From the NCBI RefSeq assembly GCF_024343575.1, contig NZ_RJUA01000127.1, forward strand, positions 372,001-436,000: a stretch of DNA of 64,000 bases, given 5' to 3'. Shown one piece after another: positions 1 to 9,460 of this stretch (position 1 is its first letter; each line of letters begins with the position of its first letter). Under the pieces are notes generated by a model that was given only the letters and a program-made list of their open reading frames with translations, ran no database searches and was not told the DNA's origin. This DNA is from Lacihabitans sp. LS3-19 (lineage in GTDB: Bacteria; Bacteroidota; Bacteroidia; Cytophagales; Spirosomataceae). A program made the translations under genes and the position numbers.

Positions 1-720
1 GACCTTGAAGTCGGTTGGATTGAATGGATTTATCAATTACACTTTTCATTACATCTTGGCATACCTGGGGCGGCTCTTACGGCCATTTTTGGACTTACGA
101 TGTTAATTTCTATCATTACGGGATTCTTGGTTTACCGAAAATACATCGTAAAAGTACTTTCTTTCAAAATCAAGCTCAAAGGTAAAAACTGGAGAATCAT
201 GTCTTCAGAATGGCACAGAATTATTGGTGTATGGTCATTAGTTTTCAATGCTATCATTTTCTTTACTGGTTTTTGGATGAACCTTTTCGCTTTCGAAAAA
301 GAATCTTGGGAAAGAGAAACTATTCCTACGACTACCAACACATTGGCAAAAGCATCTTTTGATAAAATGCTGAAAGAAACATACCAAATAAACCCAAATT
401 TTGAACCTCAATATATATATTTCCCAACCCAAGAAAACAAAAAGTTTAATCTAAGAGGCAAACTAAAAGGTCAGAATGAAATGTTTGCAGGAGGAAATGC
501 TATAAGATTTGATGCACAAACTGGGAAATTGGTAAGCATTAGTACTTTTGAAACATTGAGATTCTCCGAAAAACTCGAAGCTTTTGTTTTCCCACTACAC
601 GTAGGCAATTTCGGTGGACATTTTTTAAAAATATTTTATATCATCATCGGTCTTACACCTGGTTTTTTGGCAATTACTGGCTTTTTACTTTGGTGGAGAC
701 GAAAATCAAAAAGAAAATGA
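1..720 (+). CDS. PepSY-associated membrane protein, 5' end outside the window
   Basis: The reading frame is open from base 1, so the N-terminus is missing; 239 residues are visible. They contain a hydrophobic segment after an LHLGIPG motif (about residues 20-45), a second starting at WHRIIGVW (about 71-96) and a third near the C-terminus (about 208-230) ending in WWRRK. This layout is that of PepSY-TM (PiuB-like) inner-membrane proteins, which often accompany TonB-dependent receptors and metal or siderophore uptake; a reductase role has been proposed for the family. The stop codon overlaps the next start as ATGA, indicating translational coupling. An ATG at base 100 is internal to the frame and unlikely to be the true start. 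Confidence 0.75.
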   Translation, partial: DLEVGWIEWIYQLHFSLHLGIPGAALTAIFGLTMLISIITGFLVYRKYIVKVLSFKIKLKGKNWRIMSSEWHRIIGVWSLVFNAIIFFTGFWMNLFAFEKESWERETIPTTTNTLAKASFDKMLKETYQINPNFEPQYIYFPTQENKKFNLRGKLKGQNEMFAGGNAIRFDAQTGKLVSISTFETLRFSEKLEAFVFPLHVGNFGGHFLKIFYIIIGLTPGFLAITGFLLWWRRKSKRK

Positions 721-1619
721 AAAATCTTTTTTTCATACTAATTCTATTGAATTCCATAAACGCCTCCGCATGCGACATTTGTGGTTGTGGGAATGGATCC
801 TCTTTTTTTGGTATTTTGCCACAATCTCATTATAAATTTGGAGGGATTAGATTTCAAAACAAAACCTTCGAATCACATGCAAGTTTGCCTTTGCTAAAAA
901 CCGAAGAAAACTTTCAGTCCATAGAGCCATGGCTTCGCTTGTATCCATTTCCAAAAACGCAATTGATGATTTTAGCACCTTTCCAATACGGCACCCAAAC
1001 GGTAGTCTCAACCAATAAACAGACTAAAATAAATGGAATGGGAGATGTTTCTGCAATTATGCATTATAATATCAAAAATACTTTTTTTGATTCTACTGCT
1101 CACAAATTAGACCAAATTTGGTTAATTGGAGGCGGTATAAAATTGCCTACTGGAAAGTTTGACTACACATCAGATAAATCAACTGTAGATAACCCAAATT
1201 TTCAGGCAGGAACTGGTAGTTTAGATTTTATAATAAATAGTATTTATACCATTCGAAAAAACAATTGGGGTTTCAATACGGACCTCACTTATAAAATCAA
1301 CACCACCAACAAAAACCAATATAAATATGCCAATAAATCAAGGCTAATATTGAACGTTTTTAACCAAATTGCCGCCAAAGATTTTACGTTTTTACCCAAT
1401 GCCGGAGTATTGTCAGAATATGCAAAATACGATTCAGAAAAAGGCATAAAGAACAATTTAACAGGTGGTTACATGGTAAATCTAATGGTAGGAAGTGAGA
1501 TTTATTACAAAAAAATTACAGCAGGATTTTCGTTTCAAAAACCAATGAAGCAAAACCTCTCTGGTGGCGAGCTAAAACTTACAAATAGCTTTATGGGGCA
1601 TGTGACATTATTGTTTTGA
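717..1619 (+). CDS. Exported CDICGCG-motif protein, outer-membrane beta-barrel-like
   Basis: This 300-residue protein starts with a signal peptide (residues 1-17) directly followed by SACDICGCGNG, a cysteine cluster shared by a family of uncharacterised Bacteroidota proteins often labelled transporters. The rest has alternating aromatic/polar strands (FGGIRFQNKTF, WGFNTDLTYKINT, ITAGFSFQKPM) and ends in TLLF, as expected of an outer-membrane barrel. The start at 717 is chosen because it gives an immediate signal peptide and a four-base ATGA overlap with the upstream PepSY gene; an in-frame ATG at 690 would add a basic extension before the signal. The cluster could bind a metal, but no substrate can be named. 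Confidence 0.7.
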   Translation: MKNLFFILILLNSINASACDICGCGNGSSFFGILPQSHYKFGGIRFQNKTFESHASLPLLKTEENFQSIEPWLRLYPFPKTQLMILAPFQYGTQTVVSTNKQTKINGMGDVSAIMHYNIKNTFFDSTAHKLDQIWLIGGGIKLPTGKFDYTSDKSTVDNPNFQAGTGSLDFIINSIYTIRKNNWGFNTDLTYKINTTNKNQYKYANKSRLILNVFNQIAAKDFTFLPNAGVLSEYAKYDSEKGIKNNLTGGYMVNLMVGSEIYYKKITAGFSFQKPMKQNLSGGELKLTNSFMGHVTLLF

Positions 1620-1788
1620 AAATATAGTTTTTTGCTTTTCTATAACAAAGCATCCTTATTCTACGATAACTTTATTTTTCAAATAACGTCAAAGCCTACT
1701 TTTACCAAACAAAATTCATTTTTTACAAGAGAAAATTTCACTAATTCTATTTTTTTAAAATTAAATTTCAAAAAAAGAAAATCATTTT

Positions 1789-1821
1789 TTTGTTATTTAT
1801 CAATAAAAAATATTAATTTTC
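1789..1821 (+). promoter_or_regulatory. Possible promoter of the DoxX-like gene
   Basis: TTTG at 1789-1792 and TAATTTTC at 1814-1821, 21 bases apart, resemble the Bacteroidota sigma-A boxes with one mismatch in the -7 box. The rest of the 1620-1861 gap is AT-rich and shows only a weak TGCTTT/AAAGCA inverted repeat near 1635. Confidence 0.3.
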
Positions 1822-1861
1822 GCAGTTTTCTGTTTAACCCTAACCTAAACATTATAAAACT

Positions 1862-2236
1862 ATGGAACAAATCATCGGTCCATTGACCAAACTCGGGCGT
1901 TTTCTTTTAGCTGTCCCGATGGCAATTTTCGGAATTTTACATTTTATGGCAGCTGACAATATGGCTCCAATGGTACCAGTACCCGGCGGAGTTATTTGGG
2001 TGTACATTACTGGCGTTGCTTTGATTGCTGCGGCTGTGAGCATTATCATGCAGAAAAAAGCCAGATTAGCCTCTACTTTGTTGGCAATTCTACTTTTGAT
2101 TTTCGTATTTGCTATTCACTTACCAGGAGCAATGGCTGGTGGAGATGGAGGACAAATGTCGATGATGAGCCTTTTGAAAGATTTAGCAATTGCTGGCGGA
2201 GCACTAATATATGCCGGCACTCAACCTATTGAATAA
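1862..2236 (+). CDS. DoxX-like four-helix membrane protein
   Basis: A 124-residue protein with four hydrophobic helices (about residues 10-30, 42-62, 68-90 and 100-118) and the GRFLLAVPMAIFGILHF start typical of small DoxX-like proteins. Several such proteins are linked to redox or thiosulfate metabolism, but most are uncharacterised. It is preceded by a 242-base AT-rich gap and followed by a strong terminator, so it is probably monocistronic. No catalytic residues are obvious. Confidence 0.65.
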   Translation: MEQIIGPLTKLGRFLLAVPMAIFGILHFMAADNMAPMVPVPGGVIWVYITGVALIAAAVSIIMQKKARLASTLLAILLLIFVFAIHLPGAMAGGDGGQMSMMSLLKDLAIAGGALIYAGTQPIE

Positions 2237-2278
2237 TTATTTACCCTGTATTTTTACCCCTAAACCTATATAAATATA

Positions 2279-2311
2279 ATACATCTCAAATTTTTGAGGT
2301 GTATTTTTTTT
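2279..2311 (+). terminator. Rho-independent terminator after the DoxX-like gene
   Basis: A perfect-to-near-perfect 12-bp stem (2279-2290 with 2293-2304, one G-T pair) around a two-base loop is followed by a run of eight T. Confidence 0.85.
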
Positions 2312-2341
2312 GTTTTCAAAAAGCATAAACCAAGAATTTAC

Positions 2342-2349
2342 TATATTTG
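2342..2349 (+). promoter_or_regulatory. Candidate -7 box of the Tat-exported oxidoreductase
   Basis: TATATTTG matches TAnnTTTG and lies 23 bases before the ATG at 2373. No clear -33 TTTG is present at the right spacing. Confidence 0.4.
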
Positions 2350-2372
2350 AAAAAACAATTCAACCCAATATT

Positions 2373-3740
2373 ATGAAACCTTCAAGAAGAAAATTCATTA
2401 AAAACATAGGCGGTGTAGCGGCACTTTCTGGCATTAGCACTATTGCCAAACCCTTCAATATCATTAAAAGTTTAAATATTAGCCCAAACGACAAAATACG
2501 CATTGCCACAATTGGTATGGGTATTCAAGGGAATTATGACACAAAAGCGGCTTTGAAAAACGAAGGAATTGAGTTTGTAGCGGCCGCTGACCTTTACACT
2601 GGTCGGCTGGAGCGAGTAAAACAAACTTTTGGTAATGAGGTTTTTACTACAAGAGATTATCGAGAAATTTTACAAAGAAAAGATATAGACGCAGTGTTGG
2701 TGGTAACACCTGACCATTGGCATGACAAAATAGCCATAGAGGCACTAAATGCAGGCAAAAACGTTTATTGCGAAAAACCAATGGTGCAAGCCATAAACGA
2801 AGGCTTGCCGGTTATAAACGCTTGGAAAAAATCCGGTAAAACCATGCAAGTTGGCAGCCAAAGAATTAGTGGAAGTGTGTTTCAAGAAGCCAAAAAGATT
2901 ATAGCTGCTGGCGATATTGGAGCTATAAACTATATAGAATCTAACAATGACCGTTTTAGTGCTATCGGGGCATGGAACTATTCCATACCAACCGACGCCT
3001 CACCTTCAACGGTTGATTGGGATACTTTTTTGAAAGACACCGCCAAAATGCCTTTTGATGCAAATCGGTTTTTCCGTTGGAGAAATTACAAAAACTATGG
3101 CACAGGTGTAGCTGGAGACCTTTTTGTGCATTTGATAACTGGTGTCCATTACGTGGTTGACTCAAAAGGGCCCAACCGCATTTATGCTTCTGGCGGTCTT
3201 AGATATTGGAAAGAGGGTAGAGATGTGCCAGACGTTATGGTAGCAATTTTGGATTATCCAAAAGACCAGACGCACGATGAGTTTCAAATGGTTTTAAGGG
3301 TGAATTTTGCCAATGCAGGCACCATTAACAACAATACAAGAATAATTGGAACCGAAGGTCAGATTGATTTTTCAGGAAATGGCTTGACTTTAAGCAAAAA
3401 GAAATTACCAAAAGCCCCAGGATTTGGCAATTACGACAGTTATTTTACATTTTCTGAAGCACAACAAAAGGAATTTGAGAAAGAATACAATGCCCGATAT
3501 TCCGAAGCCGATAAAGTAGGTGAACCCGTAAAAGAAATAAAATTCACCGCTACACCTGGCGATGATGAACATAAAAACCATTTTGCAAATTTCTTCGAAA
3601 ACGTTAGAAAAGGTAGCCAAGGCACTATCGAAGACCCAGTTTTTGGTTTCCGAGCGGCAGCTCCGGTTTTGGCTTGCAACGAAAGTTATTTCCAGAAAAA
3701 AACCATCAATTGGGATCCTGTGGGGATGAAGAAGGTGTGA
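2373..3740 (+). CDS. Tat-exported Gfo/Idh/MocA family oxidoreductase
   Basis: A 455-residue protein. A twin-arginine signal (RRKF at residues 5-8, hydrophobic stretch 12-30) precedes a Rossmann fold with GMGIQG (48-53) and the family EKP motif (134-136), whose lysine is the usual catalytic residue. The family oxidises or reduces sugars and polyols with tightly bound NAD(P). Exported members are abundant in Cytophagales and Planctomycetes and are thought to act on glycan-derived sugars in the periplasm. The ATG at 2373 is preferred over an upstream TTG at 2310, because 2310 lies inside the terminator and the Tat motif is N-terminal only from 2373. Substrate unknown. Confidence 0.85.
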   Translation: MKPSRRKFIKNIGGVAALSGISTIAKPFNIIKSLNISPNDKIRIATIGMGIQGNYDTKAALKNEGIEFVAAADLYTGRLERVKQTFGNEVFTTRDYREILQRKDIDAVLVVTPDHWHDKIAIEALNAGKNVYCEKPMVQAINEGLPVINAWKKSGKTMQVGSQRISGSVFQEAKKIIAAGDIGAINYIESNNDRFSAIGAWNYSIPTDASPSTVDWDTFLKDTAKMPFDANRFFRWRNYKNYGTGVAGDLFVHLITGVHYVVDSKGPNRIYASGGLRYWKEGRDVPDVMVAILDYPKDQTHDEFQMVLRVNFANAGTINNNTRIIGTEGQIDFSGNGLTLSKKKLPKAPGFGNYDSYFTFSEAQQKEFEKEYNARYSEADKVGEPVKEIKFTATPGDDEHKNHFANFFENVRKGSQGTIEDPVFGFRAAAPVLACNESYFQKKTINWDPVGMKKV

Positions 3741-3782
3741 AGAAAATTTCTTAATTAAAAAATCCAACTTAAAAATATTTAA

Positions 3783-5159
3783 ATGAAATCTTTTTTGATT
3801 CAAACATTTGCAATTTTTTGTTACCTAAATTCATTTTCCCAAAATCCTCCAATAAAATGGGTAAAGTACTTTAATAACGTAAATCGTGTATATGACATGG
3901 CTTCAACACCGGATAATGGAGCTATATTTTCAATTAGTACTTATGAAAGCCCTTGGTATCAAAATTTATGCGAATTTAATTATAGTGCGAAAGATATTTT
4001 AGTAAAAGTTGATAGTACTGGTTCGATTCTCTGGAAAAATTGCCTTCCAAGTATTCAAACTTATCAAGCCAATTTTGGTCAAATAGTATCAAACATTGAT
4101 TCAACATTTTTTCTAATAACTACAAATTCTACCGGAACCATTAGTAAATTTGATAAAAATGGGAACGAGATATTTACTAAAAATTTAAATTCCAATGGTT
4201 TATGCTACTTTAACTACTTATCTTCAAATGTTAAGGTTTTTAACGGCTATATTTATTTAATCAATGCTGGCTTTAGTCCTTCACTATTTAAACACTTTTT
4301 GCAAAAATATGACTATAATGGTAATTTAATATCTCAAATATTCTTACCTCAAATTACAAATGCAAACAATGTATTTATAGGATCCTCCAAAATTGATATA
4401 TCTCTGAATGGAGATGTATTAATATCAACTTATGCAAACACACCAAATTCTAACACAGCAACAGACTTATTAATTCTTATGTTGGACAATCAACTTAATT
4501 TAACTTTTTCGAAGCAAATTGACAGATATGGAATAGACATACCTTGCGGAATTAGTTTTTTAAATAATGGAAATATTTTTGCTTCATTAGAGGATAATTC
4601 CAATAATACAAATCATTTCGAAATATCATTAAATAATGGAGATATAGAAAATGAGATAATTGAAACTTCAAATTATGGATATTTACACTCTACTTTATTC
4701 CCAAATACTCTATTTAAAGACTTTGATTCAAATATAGTCCTGTGTAATTCTGGTAAATTTAAAAAATACAATACAAACAATAATAGTTACAAACTAAATC
4801 GAATAATGCATTCAGGATTAAATTTAAAAAAAATAATACCAACAAAAGACAAGACATATATAGGGATTTTTGATGTAGATTATTTTGGAGTAGATGGTTT
4901 TCCAAAACCCATTTCAAACTATGGGATGTGTTTAATTAAATTTGAAAAAGAAAATAATTGTCCTTTAAATTTTAGTATTTCTAATCATTTTAAACACAAT
5001 TTTGTCTCAAGTTCAATTAATTTAGCCGCTGAAAGTAACCACTCTGTAAATACGACAACAAACTTATTTGCTGAAAAAACAATAACTTTAAATCCTGGTT
5101 TTTTCCTTCCTTTAGGAGGTATTTTAAATGCTGAAATACAAAATTGCCCTCATTACTAG
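3783..5159 (+). CDS. Secreted beta-propeller-like protein with C-terminal 3-coathanger-type domain
   Basis: A 458-residue protein with a signal peptide ending near SFSQ (residue 19). The body has recurring blades of the form DKNGNEIF / DYNGNLIS, like SBBP-type propeller repeats of Bacteroidota extracellular proteins. The C-terminus (about 400-458) reads NLFAEKTITLNPGFFLPLGG followed by AEIQNC, the pattern of the '3-coathanger stack' region found at the ends of many secreted Cytophagales proteins. The likely location is the cell surface or outside the cell. The gene is very AT-rich with many Asn codons. It lies between two Gfo/Idh/MocA genes but has its own upstream gap. Confidence 0.6.
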   Translation: MKSFLIQTFAIFCYLNSFSQNPPIKWVKYFNNVNRVYDMASTPDNGAIFSISTYESPWYQNLCEFNYSAKDILVKVDSTGSILWKNCLPSIQTYQANFGQIVSNIDSTFFLITTNSTGTISKFDKNGNEIFTKNLNSNGLCYFNYLSSNVKVFNGYIYLINAGFSPSLFKHFLQKYDYNGNLISQIFLPQITNANNVFIGSSKIDISLNGDVLISTYANTPNSNTATDLLILMLDNQLNLTFSKQIDRYGIDIPCGISFLNNGNIFASLEDNSNNTNHFEISLNNGDIENEIIETSNYGYLHSTLFPNTLFKDFDSNIVLCNSGKFKKYNTNNNSYKLNRIMHSGLNLKKIIPTKDKTYIGIFDVDYFGVDGFPKPISNYGMCLIKFEKENNCPLNFSISNHFKHNFVSSSINLAAESNHSVNTTTNLFAEKTITLNPGFFLPLGGILNAEIQNCPHY

Positions 5160-5372
5160 AAAACAATTTAAATAAGGACAGAAAATGGATTGACATAGAA
5201 GTCATTAACCCTAAAATTTATTACATTGTACTTTTTACTTAATAAACATTAGATGCTTTATTTTAAAATGAAATGTTTAATTGGAATCGAAGTTTACATA
5301 TTGTTAAATATTTCTCTTTTTATTAAAATTTCAAATTAATAAATCATTTTTTAACAAACCAAATCTAAAATC

Positions 5373-6788
5373 ATGAAATCAAACCGTAGAAAATTTCTTC
5401 AAAATATTAGTGTAGGAACTGGTGCCGCAATTGTGGGCTTACCAAATATTTCAGAGGCGGCTCAAACTTCTGGATCTGAAGACTTTTTAAAACCCAAGGG
5501 TTCTCAATTATTCAACATGTGTGGCTATGCAGCTCCAAAAATGGATAAAGTGAGAATTGGCTTCATTGGACTTGGCAATAGAGGTTCTGGAGCGATAAAA
5601 CGATATATCAGAATAGAGGATGCAGAAATAGTGGGTCTTTGTGATAAAGACGCTACGAAAGTTTCTAAAAGCCAAAAGGTAATATCGGATGTTGGCTTGC
5701 CAAAAGCCAAAGAATACAGTGGAAATGATGGATGGAAAGCTATGTGCGAAAATCCAGATATAGATTTGATATACATCTGTACCCCTTGGAGTTTACATAC
5801 TCCTATGGCTGTTTATGCAATGAATCATGGTAAACACGCTTGCACAGAAGTACCTGCAGCCAAAACTATTGACGAATGTTGGGAATTGGTGGAGACTTCA
5901 GAAAAAACTAAAAAACACTGCATGATGTTGGAAAACACCTGCTATGATTTTTTTGAACAACTTACATTAAACATGGCCAGAAATGGAATGTTTGGCGAAC
6001 TTGTTCATGCCGAGGGTGCATATATTCATAATTTGATAGATTCCAATTTCAGCAAAACAGCCTATTCTGATATGTGGCGTTTGAATGATAACATGGATAG
6101 AAATGGAAATCTCTACCCAACCCATGGCTTAGGTCCAATAGCCCAATGTTTAAATATCAATCGAGGTGATAAATTTGACCATTTGGTTTCTATTTCTTCG
6201 AATGATTTCCAAATGGGACAAATGGCAAAAGATTTGGCCTCAAAAGACGATTTCTTTAAAGAATATGTCGGAAAACCTTTTAGGGGTAATATGAACACCA
6301 CCATCATTAAAACCAATAATGGAAAGACGATTATGCTTCAGCATGATGTAACGTCAACACGCCCTTATTCTAGAATTCATCTTTTAAGTGGTACTAAAGG
6401 AGCCGCCCTAAAATATCCTGAACCCGGAAAAATAGCTTTGGGAGAAGATTGGATGAGCGAAAAAGAACTAAAAGAGATTGAGGAAAAGTTCACCACGCCT
6501 TTGGTAAAATACATAGGAGAAGTAGCTAAAAAAGTAGGCGGCCATGGCGGCATGGATTTTATAATGGACTGGCGTTTAATTGATTGCTTAAGAAATGGAC
6601 TACCTTTAGACGAAGATGTGTACGATGCCGCCTCTTGGAGTGTAATAACGGAAACTAGCGAAATGTCCGTTGCAAATAGAGGAAAAACTGTAGATATCCC
6701 TGACTTCACACGAGGTGCATGGAAAAACAACCAACCCGTAAGTTTAACTCTTGAAGGAGGAGGAAATACGGGGGTAAGAAAGGTTTAA
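5373..6788 (+). CDS. Tat-exported Gfo/Idh/MocA protein resembling GH109 alpha-N-acetylgalactosaminidase
   Basis: A 471-residue protein with a Tat signal (RRKF at residues 5-8) and the nucleotide-binding motif IGFIGLGNRGSG near residue 62. Several stretches recall glycoside hydrolase family 109: an EVPA motif in place of EKP, CYDFFEQL, HAEGAYIHNL and NGNLYPTHGLGP. GH109 enzymes cleave N-acetylgalactosamine from glycans using a bound NAD by oxidation, elimination and re-reduction. The assignment is from motif memory, not a search; another Gfo/Idh/MocA activity remains possible. It is monocistronic, preceded by a 213-base AT-rich gap in which no clear promoter is seen. Confidence 0.75.
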   Translation: MKSNRRKFLQNISVGTGAAIVGLPNISEAAQTSGSEDFLKPKGSQLFNMCGYAAPKMDKVRIGFIGLGNRGSGAIKRYIRIEDAEIVGLCDKDATKVSKSQKVISDVGLPKAKEYSGNDGWKAMCENPDIDLIYICTPWSLHTPMAVYAMNHGKHACTEVPAAKTIDECWELVETSEKTKKHCMMLENTCYDFFEQLTLNMARNGMFGELVHAEGAYIHNLIDSNFSKTAYSDMWRLNDNMDRNGNLYPTHGLGPIAQCLNINRGDKFDHLVSISSNDFQMGQMAKDLASKDDFFKEYVGKPFRGNMNTTIIKTNNGKTIMLQHDVTSTRPYSRIHLLSGTKGAALKYPEPGKIALGEDWMSEKELKEIEEKFTTPLVKYIGEVAKKVGGHGGMDFIMDWRLIDCLRNGLPLDEDVYDAASWSVITETSEMSVANRGKTVDIPDFTRGAWKNNQPVSLTLEGGGNTGVRKV

Positions 6789-6800
6789 AGCAGATATAGC

Positions 6801-6830
6801 AAAAAGAATTTCGAAGTTGAAATTCTTTTT
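6801..6830. terminator. Bidirectional terminator between convergent genes
   Basis: A perfect 12-bp inverted repeat (6801-6812 with 6819-6830), AAAAAGAATTTC on the left arm, has A/T tails on both sides and so can stop both the GH109-like gene and the class IV aminotransferase. The minus-strand stop codon lies inside it. Confidence 0.8.
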
Positions 6831-7650
6831 ACCAATTTTCTACTAAATGATTAATTTTATCTAAAAGAAACTGGGTTTTAGGGCCAATTCCTCCTTTTCC
6901 TATTATATGCTCATCAATTTTTGAGATAGGCAAAACTCTTTTGGTCGTACTTGTAGTAAATACCTCCTCTGCATCTAACGTTTCTTGAAAACCAACAGAA
7001 CGAAGCTCAATTTCAAAATCATTTTTAGCCAATTCTAAAACTGTCCTTCGGGTGATTCCTTCTAAAATATTTTTGTCAGGCGTAATGAGTTTATTTCCAT
7101 TAATTATAAAAACATTGCTTCTGCTCAACTCACTTATTTCTCCATTTTTATGAAATAACACATCAGCCGCTTTTTGCTCTTTCAATTCACCTTGAAGTAT
7201 CATATAGTGCTTATAATCAATGCTTTTTATAGTTGGCAAATCTCTAACATATTCATAAGACATTACTTTTATACCAGTAAGATATTCAACAGGAGATGCA
7301 AAATGCAAACTCTCTGAAATTATCATTAAATTGGCTTTGGCGGAGGTAACTGAATCAAAAGTATAACCACCTGTAAGTAAAAACCTAATAGCAACTTCCC
7401 CTTCACCATGCATTTGGATAAGAGATTTCACAACTTCAAAAGCCTCATTTTTAGAAATAGGATTTTCAATTTTCAAAAGCTTTGCCGATCGTTCGTATCG
7501 TTCCCAATACCAATCCCATTGAAAAGGTTTCTGATTATAAGTTCTAAAATAATCGAATAATCCATAGCCTCTCATTAGGCCGAGGTCATTGATATTGATT
7601 TGCGTTTTGTTCGCTTCAGTTATTGTTCCGTTAAACCAACAGTGATGCAT
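6829..7650 (-). CDS. Class IV aminotransferase (PLP)
   Basis: A 273-residue fold-type IV PLP enzyme, the family of branched-chain aminotransferase, D-amino acid aminotransferase and aminodeoxychorismate lyase. Visible marks are WFNGTI at the N-terminus, GLMRGYGLFDYFRT (about 24-37), the region holding the catalytic lysine in IKSIDYKHYM (near residue 147), and the SRSNVFIING / TRRTVLELA segments of the cofactor site. The sequence does not decide between branched-chain and lyase-type members; its short length favours the lyase/D-aminotransferase side. It begins two bases after the ettA stop and is likely co-transcribed with it. Confidence 0.75.
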   Translation of the reverse strand: MHHCWFNGTITEANKTQININDLGLMRGYGLFDYFRTYNQKPFQWDWYWERYERSAKLLKIENPISKNEAFEVVKSLIQMHGEGEVAIRFLLTGGYTFDSVTSAKANLMIISESLHFASPVEYLTGIKVMSYEYVRDLPTIKSIDYKHYMILQGELKEQKAADVLFHKNGEISELSRSNVFIINGNKLITPDKNILEGITRRTVLELAKNDFEIELRSVGFQETLDAEEVFTTSTTKRVLPISKIDEHIIGKGGIGPKTQFLLDKINHLVENW

Positions 7651-7652
7651 GA

Positions 7653-9317
7653 TTATTGAAGTTTTCTGTATTTAATTCTTTTAGGCGTCAAATCATTCCC
7701 CATTCTCTTTCTATGATTTTCTTCGTATTCGGAGAAGTTGCCTTCAAACCAAACTACATTAGAATCTCCTTCAAAAGCCAAAATATGTGTCGCTACTCTA
7801 TCTAAAAACCACCTATCGTGGGTGATAACCACAGCACAGCCTGCGAAGTTCTCAAGGCCTTCCTCAAGGGCCCTTAATGTATTCACATCCAAGTCGTTAG
7901 TCGGCTCATCTAATAACAACAAATTCCCGCCTTCTTTCAGCATCATTGCCAAGTGAACTCTATTTCTTTCTCCACCTGAAAGCACACCTATCTTTTTTTC
8001 TTGATCAGAACCTCCGAAATTAAATTTACTTACGTAAGCTCTTGCGTTCATTTGTTTATTACCCAACATCACCCAGTCATTGCCTTCTGAAATCAACTCG
8101 TAAACTGTCTTGTTTGCGTCTAAACTATCATGTTCTTGATCTACATAAGCCAGTTTTACAGTTTCACCTACATCAAAAGTACCTTCTAGTGGTTTTAATT
8201 GCCCAGTTATAAGTTTAAACAAAGTGGTTTTACCTGCTCCATTGGCTCCTATTATGCCCACAATTCCTGCTGGCGGAAGAGTAAAGTTCAGGTTTTCATA
8301 TAAAAGTCTATCTTCAAAACCCATTTTTATACCTTTGGCCTCAATAACTTTATTACCCAATCGCGGTCCTGGCGGAATATACAACTCTAATTTTTCGTCT
8401 CTTTCTTTGACGTCTTGATTTAATAAATTATCATAAGCACTTAGTCTTGCTTTAGATTTCGCCATTCTTCCTTTTGGCGACATCCTTACCCATTCAAGCT
8501 CTCTTTCCAAAGTTTTTTGACGCTTCGATTGCGACTTTTCTTCTTGAGCCAATCGATTTTGTTTTTGCTCCAACCACGATGAATAATTACCCTTCCATGG
8601 TATGCCTTCTCCCCTATCCAATTCCAAAATCCAGCCAGCAACATTGTCCAGAAAATACCTATCGTGCGTAACTGCAATCACTGTTCCTTTGTATTGATTC
8701 AAGTGTTGCTCCAGCCATAAAACAGACTCAGCATCCAAGTGGTTGGTCGGCTCATCAAGTAGCAGAACATCAGGCTGTTGCAAAAGCAACCTGCACAAAG
8801 CCACTCGCCTTTTTTCACCTCCTGAAAGAGTACCTATTTTAGCCTCTGATGGTGGACAACGAAGGGCGTCCATAGCTCTTTCAAGTTTACTATCTAGCTC
8901 CCAAGCATCTAGTGTATCGAGCTTCTCTTGTACATCGCCTTGGCGTTCCATTAGTTTGTCAAAATCAGCATCAGGATCTGCAAAAGCTTCGTTTATTTCA
9001 TCGAATTCTTTCAGCAGGTTTACCGTTTCTTGAACACCTTCCTCTACAATTTCTTTTACCGTCTTGTTTGGATCAAGCTGCGGTTCCTGCTCAAGCATAC
9101 CTACAGAATACCCGGGCGAGAAAACAACTTCGCCATTTATGTTTTTATCTATACCTGCTATTACTCTCAGCAAAGTGGATTTACCAGATCCATTAAGTCC
9201 TAAAACCCCGATTTTAGCTCCATAGAAGAAGGATAAGTATATATTTTTAAGTACTTGTCTTTGCGGTGGAATGATTTTACTCACACCAGCCATAGAAAAG
9301 ATTATTTGTTCGCTCAT
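7653..9317 (-). CDS. ettA: ABC-F translation factor EttA
   Basis: A 554-residue soluble ABC-F protein with two ATPase domains. The first has Walker A GLNGSGKS (about 39-46) and signature LSGGEKRR; the second has GANGAGKT (about 358-365) and LSGGERNR. Both are followed by DEPTN Walker B regions. No transmembrane segment is present. The N-terminus (SKIIPPQRQVLKNIYLSFF), the length and the basic linker near WVRMSPKGRMAKSK match EttA, which binds the ribosomal E site and gates the first elongation step according to ATP level. The downstream aminotransferase follows after two bases. Confidence 0.9.
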   Translation of the reverse strand: MSEQIIFSMAGVSKIIPPQRQVLKNIYLSFFYGAKIGVLGLNGSGKSTLLRVIAGIDKNINGEVVFSPGYSVGMLEQEPQLDPNKTVKEIVEEGVQETVNLLKEFDEINEAFADPDADFDKLMERQGDVQEKLDTLDAWELDSKLERAMDALRCPPSEAKIGTLSGGEKRRVALCRLLLQQPDVLLLDEPTNHLDAESVLWLEQHLNQYKGTVIAVTHDRYFLDNVAGWILELDRGEGIPWKGNYSSWLEQKQNRLAQEEKSQSKRQKTLERELEWVRMSPKGRMAKSKARLSAYDNLLNQDVKERDEKLELYIPPGPRLGNKVIEAKGIKMGFEDRLLYENLNFTLPPAGIVGIIGANGAGKTTLFKLITGQLKPLEGTFDVGETVKLAYVDQEHDSLDANKTVYELISEGNDWVMLGNKQMNARAYVSKFNFGGSDQEKKIGVLSGGERNRVHLAMMLKEGGNLLLLDEPTNDLDVNTLRALEEGLENFAGCAVVITHDRWFLDRVATHILAFEGDSNVVWFEGNFSEYEENHRKRMGNDLTPKRIKYRKLQ

Positions 9318-9460
9318 ATTAAAGAATAGTTAAAAAAAGAAGGCTTAATGTTTTTTTTTGCACAAATATCGCAAGCTTACTTTGTAATATGCAAAAAAAC
9401 AACGATTTTTACATTTTTAAAACCATTTATTACATACAAAAAGTAGCCACTCCTTAAATT

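Noticed and set aside
1632-1886. 84-residue open frame between the CDICGCG and DoxX-like genes
   Set aside because: It lies in AT-rich spacer, is dominated by Phe, Lys and Asn from homopolymer runs, overlaps the DoxX-like start and resembles no protein.
3405-3803. 132-residue minus-strand frame overlapping the oxidoreductase end
   Set aside because: It overlaps a well-supported coding region and is rich in Phe and Cys from antisense composition.
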